5,450 nucleotides of DNA from Clostridiales bacterium (lineage in GTDB: Bacteria; Bacillota; Clostridia; Oscillospirales; Acutalibacteraceae): assembly GCA_012728445.1 (NCBI GenBank), contig JAAYFA010000111.1, forward strand, positions 1 through 5,450, read 5' to 3'. The notes beneath the pieces were generated by a model, which did no database searches, was not told the origin of the DNA, and worked only from the letters and a program-made list of their open reading frames with translations. The position numbers were made by a program, and so were the translations under genes. Shown here in pieces: positions 1 through 5,450 of the stretch (positions within the stretch are counted from its first letter, which is position 1; every line of letters starts with the position of its first letter).

Positions 1-2492
1 GTAAATAAATTCAATATCGTTTGAAACGACAGGAAAAATTCAAACACCTTTGTGAAAACCGAAAGCAGTTTGCCCCAAAACTCATTTGCACTTGCATCAT
101 TTTCTTCCACATCACCGCTTGTCGTAATTGTAAACGATAAGGTTTCGCTCATCAACTCTCTTTCACTGTCGCCGATTCTGAAAGTGTAGGTTTGGCCCGG
201 TTCCAATCCGCTTATGGTTACGGTGTGTTTTAATAATATACGGGTAACTTCAATCTCCGTAAAAGCAAAATCAAAAGTTTTTACGGTTACTTTGTTGGGT
301 GCTAACTCTTTCGTATAGCTTGCGCTTTCCGGCAGGGGATTGAACAATATATCGTTGCCTTCAATACCCTGCATGGTTTGCCAGGTTATGAAAATATCGC
401 CCAAATCTGTTGCGCGCATAACGGTTATGTTGGCAGGCAGTCTATAATTCGCATTTGTTGGTTCAACTGCTACCTTGCCTTTATACTCGAGCGTTGCATT
501 TAAATCCCCGCAGAAAAATGGATTTACATCGGTTGTAAAAGACTCAAAGATATCTGCCAGCGCGCTCGAAATCTTTAACCGCGAATTTGCGTTAAGATAT
601 TTATAGCCTGCGGTATAGACCAAAGCTTTAACCAAATCTCTGCCGCTGTCTACCCGAACAAACGGGATAAGGTTCAGGCGCTTTGCGGCATTGTTCAGTA
701 TGGTATCAAGAATACCGCCAACACTCAAATCGCCACCGGCCAAATTGCGCAAGGTTTGCACAACATCGTCGGGTAAAAGAATGTCCAAATCATCCAGACG
801 GATGGAGGGTAGTATATCGTCAAACAGCAGGTCATTGATGATAATATCAAGCACTTCTTCTACCGGTCTGTCCGCACCCGCCTGCGTGCGCAATGCGTCC
901 AGCGCTATGGAAATTTCGGGGTTGTTTAATGCGTTTTCGTTACCGGAGGAATGGTATTCAAAGGCCAGCATGATAATTTTGCCAAGCTGTGTTGCACTAT
1001 TTCCTTGGGCTAACTCAAGCTGCATGGCTCGTTCAACAACCGTGCCAAGCAGTGCTTGCGTATGTGTGGCGTCCAAAATATATTTGTGGTCAATTTGCTT
1101 GACAACAGCGGCCAAAAATTGCGAAAAATCTTGTACAGTCAGATGGTAACCGCTGAGTGCGGATTTTAATGCACGCGAAGATGCAGCGGCCTCACGGCCA
1201 AGGTCAATCCCTTTGTCGGCCAACAAGCCGGTAAGTCCTTGGGGTAAAGCATTCTGAATATCTTTGCTCAGCTCCGGCAAAAAGTTGTTTTTAAGGAACT
1301 GCGCGGCATCGTTTCGAACCCCGTCCTCAATGGACCCGCCCATCAGCATTGGCATACAGTAATTTTCGCTAAACGGAGGTTCAATCACACCGTATTGCGC
1401 CGATACAGCGCTTACATCAACAGGGCATTCGGCGTCGCAGTCCACATTGGTGAGCGCGCAGCTGATATTCCCGTTGTCGGCGGTTGTGAAAATAACCTCA
1501 CGGTACGTGTTTGGCGTACCAACCAAAGCATCGGTTTGAATGTCGTAAATTGTTTCGCCGTTAGCCGATACGAGTGAGGTAACATCATTCGCGTGAACAT
1601 GCCCGGTGAAGATAAAGTGCATACCGGCGTCGGCCAGCTCATAGGCGTATTTTTCGTAATTTGGGAGCATATCGTCATCCGCAAGGACACTTTGCAAATC
1701 AAAGTGCGACAAAAAGCTGTGGTGCGCCATCCCGAGCACCGTTTCGCCACGGGCTTGTGCAGCACGCGTTTCATCAAGTACCCATGCGGCAAGCTCAGCG
1801 CTTATCGTTATGCCACCTTCTTTTTTGTCCAATCCGTCTTCGGTAACATCGGCAGAGTACTTGCACTCATCAATGGCTATCAAGCGGTAACCACCCGGCA
1901 AAGCAGCCGAGTAAGACAACATACCGGCTTTGCCGTTTGTCGGCATAAAAACGTTGTCAGCTTGTGTATAGCCAAACTCCGCATAAATGTCTTTAAAAGC
2001 CTCGGGGGATGTGACCTCGGTAGGGTCATCCACATCACTCACGGCATAATTGACAGCGTTGTAGTTGTTGATGTCGTGGTTGCCGTTGATGACAAAAATT
2101 GGGATACCTGTCCGAGCTTCAAACGCCCTGAAAAGTTCGGCAACCTCTATATGTGCCGTGATTTCACCATTAAAGGTCATGTCACCGGGCACCAGCAAAC
2201 ATTCCATGCCATACTTACCGTTTTCTTTGCGAACGGCGGCCGTTTCAAGCATGGCACGCAGTAAAGCTGTGGATTCACCCATTAATTTTGTATCACAATA
2301 TGCGTCTTGGATGTATTTGGCGGAGTCAAGATTTACAAAGCTTTCCGGATAAACATGGATGTCGGAAACGACACCGAAATTCACCGGTGTACCGAGGCTG
2401 TTATTGGCATAAGAGGGGACGGAAGAAGCTGTGCCGGCAAGCAAAACAAGAGCCAGCAGGAACGCTGTAAGTTTTAACATTGCTTTTTTCAT
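1..2492 (-). CDS. Secreted calcineurin-like metallophosphoesterase, multidomain (3' end cut by window edge)
   Basis: The frame is open for 830 codons from the ATG at 2492-2490 to the left edge, with no stop. Residues 1-29 form a signal peptide: a KK/K-charged start, a Leu/Ala-rich core and a likely cut after Ser-Tyr-Ala (residue 29). The metallophosphoesterase domain (about 36-330) carries all five metal motifs: D44-I-H46, G103-D104 with G109-E110, G137-N-H-D140, H257-H258 and G297-H-V-H300. This predicts a two-metal phosphatase or phosphodiesterase acting outside the membrane; the substrate is unknown. Residues about 335-670 are mostly helical and match no domain I recognise. Residues about 678-788 resemble a fibronectin-III or purple-acid-phosphatase N-terminal domain, with W704 and a G-L-E-P-G-Q-T-Y turn at 762-769. 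After an acidic linker, residues 805-830 are aromatic and amphipathic, a tail seen near the C-terminus of some clostridial exported proteins, so the true end may be close (inference). The first ATG is chosen because a GGAGT site precedes it and it gives the charged signal-peptide start. The gene is divergent from the oxidoreductase operon, with no evident functional link. Confidence 0.9.
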   Translation of the reverse strand, partial: MKKAMLKLTAFLLALVLLAGTASSVPSYANNSLGTPVNFGVVSDIHVYPESFVNLDSAKYIQDAYCDTKLMGESTALLRAMLETAAVRKENGKYGMECLLVPGDMTFNGEITAHIEVAELFRAFEARTGIPIFVINGNHDINNYNAVNYAVSDVDDPTEVTSPEAFKDIYAEFGYTQADNVFMPTNGKAGMLSYSAALPGGYRLIAIDECKYSADVTEDGLDKKEGGITISAELAAWVLDETRAAQARGETVLGMAHHSFLSHFDLQSVLADDDMLPNYEKYAYELADAGMHFIFTGHVHANDVTSLVSANGETIYDIQTDALVGTPNTYREVIFTTADNGNISCALTNVDCDAECPVDVSAVSAQYGVIEPPFSENYCMPMLMGGSIEDGVRNDAAQFLKNNFLPELSKDIQNALPQGLTGLLADKGIDLGREAAASSRALKSALSGYHLTVQDFSQFLAAVVKQIDHKYILDATHTQALLGTVVERAMQLELAQGNSATQLGKIIMLAFEYHSSGNENALNNPEISIALDALRTQAGADRPVEEVLDIIINDLLFDDILPSIRLDDLDILLPDDVVQTLRNLAGGDLSVGGILDTILNNAAKRLNLIPFVRVDSGRDLVKALVYTAGYKYLNANSRLKISSALADIFESFTTDVNPFFCGDLNATLEYKGKVAVEPTNANYRLPANITVMRATDLGDIFITWQTMQGIEGNDILFNPLPESASYTKELAPNKVTVKTFDFAFTEIEVTRILLKHTVTISGLEPGQTYTFRIGDSERELMSETLSFTITTSGDVEENDASANEFWGKLLSVFTKVFEFFLSFQTILNLF

Positions 2493-2498
2493 AAATGC

Positions 2499-2503
2499 AC
2501 TCC
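2499..2503 (-). promoter_or_regulatory. Ribosome binding site of the phosphoesterase gene
   Basis: On the minus strand this reads GGAGT, six bases before the ATG at 2492. It supports that start over the internal ATG at codon 5. Confidence 0.7.
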
Positions 2504-2689
2504 ATATTCTTGAAAATTACCGGGGAAAACATTGTGAGAGAGGGATTAATACTAATTCCTCGTTAAAACCTAACTCAAAATTCGGCGCAAAAAACCATGT
2601 TTATATTATCATGAAAATGCGCTTTGGTAAAGAAAAACAGATAAAAAGGTCATTAAACATGTAAAAAAGACGCTAAACTAGTCTTCCGG

Positions 2690-2699
2690 AGACCGGTCT
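2690..2699. repeat. Perfect 10-bp palindrome AGACCGGTCT
   Basis: AGACCGGTCT equals its own reverse complement. It is locally GC-rich inside an AT-rich intergenic region and lies about 63 bases upstream of the -35 box of the rightward promoter. The bases just before it (GTCTTCCGGAGAC, 2681-2693) repeat the CCGG core, giving two overlapping near-palindromes. It could be a regulator site for either divergent gene, but no known regulator is recognised and chance is possible. Confidence 0.35.
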
Positions 2700-2714
2700 A
2701 CAGCCCTTTTCGTG

Positions 2715-2730
2715 AATTTGTGAACAAATT
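2715..2730. promoter_or_regulatory. Candidate operator: palindrome AATTTGT-GA-ACAAATT
   Basis: Two perfect 7-bp inverted arms are separated by two bases, 32 bases upstream of the -35 box at 2763. It includes TTGTGAA (2718-2724), which matches one half of the known Rex (NADH/NAD redox repressor) operator. The partner half-site expected at 2729-2735 is poor, so Rex binding is only a suggestion. Upstream placement would suit an activator or a regulator of the leftward gene equally well. Confidence 0.35.
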
Positions 2731-2762
2731 ATTCGTATGAAAAAAGGTTAAACTATATTTAA

Positions 2763-2791
2763 TTGACAAATAACATGAAAACGATTATGAT
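2763..2791 (+). promoter_or_regulatory. Sigma-A-type promoter of the 2-oxoacid oxidoreductase operon
   Basis: A perfect -35 box TTGACA (2763-2768) is followed by exactly 17 bases and a -10 box TATGAT (2786-2791) that differs from consensus at one position. Transcription should start near 2797-2800, giving an untranslated leader of about 60 bases before the ATG at 2858. This is the best promoter in the window, correctly oriented and placed for the downstream operon. Confidence 0.8.
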
Positions 2792-2798
2792 AATGATG

Positions 2799-2834
2799 CG
2801 TTCGAGCACTCCGGTTAGGTGAAAATCACGAACG
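2799..2834 (+). repeat. Inverted repeat in the operon leader (CGTTCG ... CGAACG)
   Basis: CGTTCG at 2799-2804 and CGAACG at 2829-2834 are perfect 6-bp inverted arms around 24 bases. Between them CACT (2807-2810) can pair with GGTG (2818-2821), including one G-U pair, around a 7-base loop; alternatively GTGA (2819-2822) pairs with TCAC (2826-2829). The outer stem would begin almost at the predicted transcription start. It may be a 5' protective hairpin, a regulatory leader or an operator. No known riboswitch class is recognised, and no U-tract follows, so it is not a terminator. Confidence 0.4.
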
Positions 2835-2845
2835 ATTCTTTAGAT

Positions 2846-2853
2846 GGGGGGGA
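2846..2853 (+). promoter_or_regulatory. G-rich ribosome binding site of the gamma-alpha subunit gene
   Basis: Seven G residues and an A (2846-2853) lie five bases before the ATG at 2858. The tract is purine-rich but not a classic AGGAGG. It favours the ATG at 2858 over the GTG at 2819, which has no good site before it and lies in the leader's inverted repeat. Confidence 0.55.
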
Positions 2854-2857
2854 CAGC

Positions 2858-4537
2858 ATGTATAACATATTAATAGGCGGAAAAGCGGGCCAGGGCATTG
2901 ACACTACAGTGGGGATATTGGAAAAACTGCTGAAAAAATCAGGCTACAATGTCTTTACGGTAAACGACCTTATGTCACGCATCCGCGGTGGTCACAACTT
3001 TTCATTAATACGATTCGGTTCACAGGTCATACTGTCACACAGTAGGAAGTTAGACGGCATAATCGCGCTGGATAATGAGACGGTTGAACTGCATAAACAT
3101 GAGCTGAAGCCCAAAGGATTTATCCTGGGCGACAGCTCGCTTGAAACGCAGGACGAAAGAGTACAAAAAATAGATATGAATGAGATGGCAAAAAAACTTG
3201 GCAATTCCAGAGTTGCAGGGGTTATTGCCATTGGCGCTTTACTGAAGATTTTTGGGGCAAACCTCGATTATTTTAACGATGTCATCAAAACATTTCTCGA
3301 CGAGAAATACGTTGATATAAACATTCAGGCGGTTCACGAAGGCTACAACAGCGTCGAAAACAAATTCCCACATATCCAAGGTGCATTCGGGGACTGGATG
3401 ACAATAAACGGCAACCAGGCCGTGGCACTCGGTGCCATTGCCGCGGGTTTGCGGTTTTACGCCGCCTATCCCATGTCACCATCCACGTCCATCATGGCCT
3501 ATTTGGCATCCAAAAGTGAAGAAGCCGGTATTGTTGTGGAGCAGGCGGAGGATGAGATAGCGGCTATCAATATGGCCATTGGCGCTTCTTTCGCCGGCGC
3601 GCGGGCCATGACCGGGACCTCCGGCGGCGGGCTTTGCCTGATGGTGGAAGCGCTCGGCCTTTCCGGTATAGCGGAAATACCAGTTGTCGTGGTTGACTGC
3701 CAGCGCCCGGGCCCGGCAACCGGTTTACCGACCAGAACCGAGCAGGGCGATTTACAGTTTGTAATATCTGCCGCGCAGGGCGAATTCCCACGCATGGTCA
3801 TTGCACTGCGCCACCATACGGATGCGTTTTACCAGACGGTAAGGGCGCTGAACCTTGCGGAAAAATATCAGATCCCCGTGATTATTCTAAGTGATCAGTA
3901 TCTTTGTGATACTTCTGCCACGGTAAAGCCTTATGATTTGAGCAATATCGAAATGATAAAACCGGCGGCAGAGAAAACGGGCGACGGCGAGTACCTGCGT
4001 TACCGCTTGACCGAAGACGGCATATCGCCACGGTTGGTACCGGGCAAAACAAAAAACCTCGTTGCTATCGACAGCGATGAGCACGATGAACGGGGTTGGA
4101 TCACCGAATCGGCGGATATGCGCATTAAAATGGTAAATAAGCGAATGAAGAAACTGGAAAAGCTGGCGGAAGAGCTGCAAGAACCGGAATTTATAGGCTC
4201 ACCGGATTTTGAAACCCTGTTTGTCGGCTGGGGTTCAACCTATGGACCGATTGCCGAGGCGGTGGCGCTGCTCAATGGCGAGCACGGCGGTAAATACGCG
4301 GCGCTGGTGTTTGGGGATATTTATCCCTTACCGCAAAAAATGCTTTTGGAAAAAGCCGCAAGGGCAAAACAGATTGTTAATGTGGAACAGAATGCCACCG
4401 GGCAATTGGCAAGCCTCATACGGGCGCAAACTTCCATGGTCTGCACATCAAGCATCTTAAAATATGATGGTCGGCAGATTACCGGGGAAGAGATTGTCGA
4501 AAGAATCAGGGCCACAGCCTCTGAAAGGGGGATTTGA
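2858..4537 (+). CDS. korA: 2-oxoacid:ferredoxin oxidoreductase, fused gamma-alpha subunit
   Basis: This 559-residue protein is the usual length for the fused gamma-alpha form. Residues 1-180 are the gamma domain, opening with G-G-K-A-G-Q-G (7-13) and an R-I-R-G-G-H segment (41-46). The alpha part follows: N186-Q-A near its start, Y204-P-M-S-P-S-T, E229-Q-A-E-D-E-I-A-A-I (pyrophosphate/pyrimidine domain contacts in this family), T252-G-T-S-G-G-G and R283-P-G-P-A-T-G-L-P-T-R-T-E-Q-G-D-L. The latter is a family signature next to the substrate and CoA side. A further domain starts near 454 (F-V-G-W-G-S-T-Y) and ends with V-N-V-E-Q-N-A-T-G-Q (507-516). With the beta subunit it should convert a 2-oxoacid plus CoA to acyl-CoA, CO2 and reduced ferredoxin in the cytoplasm. 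It has no fused ferredoxin-like delta domain, so electrons must pass from the beta cluster to a separate ferredoxin. The substrate (2-oxoglutarate, branched-chain or aryl 2-oxoacid, pyruvate) is not decided by sequence alone. The family is certain; the symbol follows common usage. An in-frame GTG at 2819 would add 13 residues but is disfavoured, since the family signature starts right after the ATG at 2858. Confidence 0.93.
   Translation: MYNILIGGKAGQGIDTTVGILEKLLKKSGYNVFTVNDLMSRIRGGHNFSLIRFGSQVILSHSRKLDGIIALDNETVELHKHELKPKGFILGDSSLETQDERVQKIDMNEMAKKLGNSRVAGVIAIGALLKIFGANLDYFNDVIKTFLDEKYVDINIQAVHEGYNSVENKFPHIQGAFGDWMTINGNQAVALGAIAAGLRFYAAYPMSPSTSIMAYLASKSEEAGIVVEQAEDEIAAINMAIGASFAGARAMTGTSGGGLCLMVEALGLSGIAEIPVVVVDCQRPGPATGLPTRTEQGDLQFVISAAQGEFPRMVIALRHHTDAFYQTVRALNLAEKYQIPVIILSDQYLCDTSATVKPYDLSNIEMIKPAAEKTGDGEYLRYRLTEDGISPRLVPGKTKNLVAIDSDEHDERGWITESADMRIKMVNKRMKKLEKLAEELQEPEFIGSPDFETLFVGWGSTYGPIAEAVALLNGEHGGKYAALVFGDIYPLPQKMLLEKAARAKQIVNVEQNATGQLASLIRAQTSMVCTSSILKYDGRQITGEEIVERIRATASERGI
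4525..4531 (+). promoter_or_regulatory. Ribosome binding site of the beta subunit gene
   Basis: AAGGGGG lies inside the last codons of the upstream gene, nine bases before the ATG at 4541. Like the site of the first gene it is a G-run rather than AGGAGG. The 3-base gap between stop and start suggests coupled translation. Confidence 0.55.
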
Positions 4538-4540
4538 CGA

Positions 4541-5392
4541 ATGAACACAGAAACTTTTACAACTTACGAAACGGCATGGTGTCCCGGTTGCGGCAACTTC
4601 AGTCTTTTGGATTGCCTAAAAACCGCGCTTGAAGAGCTTGGCAAAGAACCTTCCGATGTATTGATTGCCGCAGGCATCGGCCAAGCGGCAAAAACCCCGC
4701 AATATATAAATGTGAATGCCTTCTGTGGCTTGCACGGCCGGGCACTGCCCGCCGCGATTGCCGCTAAAATAGCCAATGAAAAATTGACGGTCATTGCGCA
4801 TACCGGTGACGGCGACGGATATGGGGAAGGTGGTAACCATTTTATCCATAATATCCGCCGCAACGTCAACATCGCGCATTTCGTTCATGACAACCAAGTG
4901 TATGCCCTCACCAAAGGGCAGGCTTCGCCGACATCGGACGAGGGGTATGTGACGGGTGTGCAAACCGACGGGAATCACGACACGCCGCTTAACCCGGTTT
5001 TGGTGGCGATTGCCGCCGGAGCGGGTTTTGTCGCAAGAGCCTTTACCGGTAACAAAGCAGGTCTTGTGTCTGTCATGAAACAAGCGATATTGTTTGACGG
5101 GTACGCCTTGGTAGATATTTTCCAACCGTGTGTTTCTTTCAACAAGGTCAATACCTTTGCCTGGTACAAAGAGCGGGTTTATGAGCTGGACGACAGTTAT
5201 GACTCGACCAATAAAGTTTTGGCACTTCAAAAAGCCATGGAGTTTGGCGAAAAGATACCGACCGGCGTCATTTACCGTGAAGAAAAACCCTCGTTTCATC
5301 AAAAGAATAGCGTTCTCATGCATGGTCAACCGCTACTTGACCGGTTGACTGACCCGGCTGTTGTACAAAAGTTGGTTAATGAATTTGTGTAG
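4541..5392 (+). CDS. korB: 2-oxoacid:ferredoxin oxidoreductase, beta subunit (thiamine diphosphate and Fe-S)
   Basis: The 283-residue protein is full length for this family. It binds thiamine diphosphate with Mg and a [4Fe-4S] cluster and takes electrons from the decarboxylated 2-oxoacid to ferredoxin. The thiamine diphosphate motif is G89-D-G-D, then G97-G-N-H, R106-R-N and N118, followed by L123-T-K-G-Q-A-S-P-T-S. H65-G-R-A-L-P matches the conserved active-site loop. Cluster ligands seen are C14 and C17 (W-C-P-G-C-G-N) and C197 (Q-P-C-V-S-F-N). The fourth ligand, Cys46 in the Sulfolobus enzyme, aligns with Q48 in G-I-G-Q-A-A; C62 lies nearby in F-C-G-L-H-G. From memory, a bacterial subgroup also has Gln here, so this may be a subfamily trait rather than a defect. 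The ATG lies 3 bases after the stop of the gamma-alpha gene, so the pair is one transcription unit and one enzyme. The frame is intact. The exact 2-oxoacid is not known. Confidence 0.93.
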   Translation: MNTETFTTYETAWCPGCGNFSLLDCLKTALEELGKEPSDVLIAAGIGQAAKTPQYINVNAFCGLHGRALPAAIAAKIANEKLTVIAHTGDGDGYGEGGNHFIHNIRRNVNIAHFVHDNQVYALTKGQASPTSDEGYVTGVQTDGNHDTPLNPVLVAIAAGAGFVARAFTGNKAGLVSVMKQAILFDGYALVDIFQPCVSFNKVNTFAWYKERVYELDDSYDSTNKVLALQKAMEFGEKIPTGVIYREEKPSFHQKNSVLMHGQPLLDRLTDPAVVQKLVNEFV

Positions 5393-5409
5393 ATGATTTA
5401 AAAACAGAA

Positions 5410-5416
5410 AGGAGGA
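5410..5416 (+). promoter_or_regulatory. Strong Shine-Dalgarno of the third operon gene
   Basis: AGGAGGA, preceded by AA, is close to perfectly complementary to the 16S rRNA tail and lies six bases before the ATG at 5423. It is a better match than the G-run sites of the two preceding genes, and it supports a real gene starting at the right edge. Confidence 0.75.
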
Positions 5417-5422
5417 TGTGAA

Positions 5423-5450
5423 ATGTTGTGGACAGTTGTTGGTATACTGA
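5423..5450 (+). CDS. Start of an unidentified gene (3' part outside the window)
   Basis: Only nine codons are present, reading M-L-W-T-V-V-G-I-L. The hydrophobic start hints at a membrane segment, but this is too short to identify any family. The gene begins 30 bases after the beta subunit stop with no terminator between, so it is probably the third gene of the operon. Confidence that it is a gene rests on the strong ribosome binding site. Confidence 0.6.

Larger units (their letters stand above)
2493..2857. other. Divergent intergenic region
   Basis: About 365 AT-rich bases separate the start codons of two divergently transcribed units, so the region should hold promoters for both. The rightward promoter, two palindromes and a leader stem are listed separately. 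For the leftward gene I see only a weak candidate promoter (TTGAGT at 2578-2573, 18 bases, TAGTAT at 2554-2549). No credible gene lies here: the small plus-strand frames lack ribosome binding sites and resemble no known protein. No terminator with a U-tract was seen, as expected between divergent genes. Confidence 0.75.

Noticed and set aside
691..1149. A 152-codon Ser-rich plus-strand frame
   Set aside because: It lies antisense to the continuous phosphoesterase frame, and its Ser-rich composition is typical of a shadow frame.
1593..2264. A 223-codon plus-strand frame
   Set aside because: It is antisense to the phosphoesterase domain, whose minus frame carries every catalytic motif. The antisense translation resembles nothing known.
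2549..2578. Leftward promoter for the phosphoesterase gene (TTGAGT, 18 bases, TAGTAT)
   Set aside because: The -35 box matches at four of six positions and the -10 box at only three of six, so it is too weak to report as a feature.
2611..2664. A 17-codon basic peptide frame in the intergenic region
   Set aside because: No ribosome binding site precedes it, it is very short, and Lys-rich frames are expected in AT-rich sequence.
2705..2747. Long imperfect inverted repeat CCTTTT ... AAAAGG around the 16-bp palindrome
   Set aside because: The arms do not pair continuously and no GC stem with U-tract exists in either direction, so it is not a terminator; only the inner palindrome is kept.
2819..2857. 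GTG start at 2819 for the gamma-alpha subunit
   Set aside because: It lacks a ribosome binding site, lies in the leader's inverted repeat and adds 13 residues before the family's normal N-terminus.
4616..5329. A 237-codon minus-strand frame
   Set aside because: It is antisense to the beta subunit, which has full-length conserved motifs; the opposite frame is a by-product of codon bias.

Overview
The window reads as a piece of chromosome from an anaerobic, low-to-mid GC Firmicute (Clostridia-like). This rests on three things: the secreted protein with a Gram-positive style signal peptide, the sigma-A-type promoter and purine-rich ribosome binding sites, and a ferredoxin-linked 2-oxoacid oxidoreductase typical of fermenting anaerobes. 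No rRNA, tRNA, CRISPR array, insertion sequence or phage gene was seen. The genus cannot be named from this sequence.

Left part (1-2492, minus strand): one very long open frame, cut by the left edge. It starts with a signal peptide, then has a calcineurin-like metallophosphoesterase domain with all five metal-site motifs. A long helix-rich stretch with no domain I recognise follows, then a fibronectin-III-like domain resembling the N-terminal domain of purple acid phosphatases, and finally an aromatic, amphipathic tail at the window edge. It is most likely an exported or cell-surface phosphoesterase.

Middle part (2493-2857): a divergent, AT-rich intergenic region. It holds a near-consensus promoter (TTGACA, 17 bp, TATGAT) firing rightward, two short palindromes upstream of it that could be operators, and a roughly 60-base leader with a 6-bp stem near the predicted transcription start. 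A seven-G tract serves as, or lies in, the ribosome binding site.

Right part (2858-5450, plus strand): an apparent operon. A fused gamma-alpha subunit (559 aa) and a beta subunit (283 aa) of a 2-oxoacid:ferredoxin oxidoreductase are 3 bases apart. A third gene with a strong Shine-Dalgarno begins 30 bases later and is cut after 9 codons. The two complete subunits together would oxidatively decarboxylate a 2-oxoacid with CoA and thiamine diphosphate, giving an acyl-CoA, CO2 and reduced ferredoxin. The substrate cannot be fixed from sequence.

Most of the window is ordinary biology. The points most worth a second look are the replacement of one expected iron-sulfur cysteine in the beta subunit by glutamine, the unusual domain order and uncharacterised middle of the secreted phosphoesterase, and the control elements before the oxidoreductase operon.
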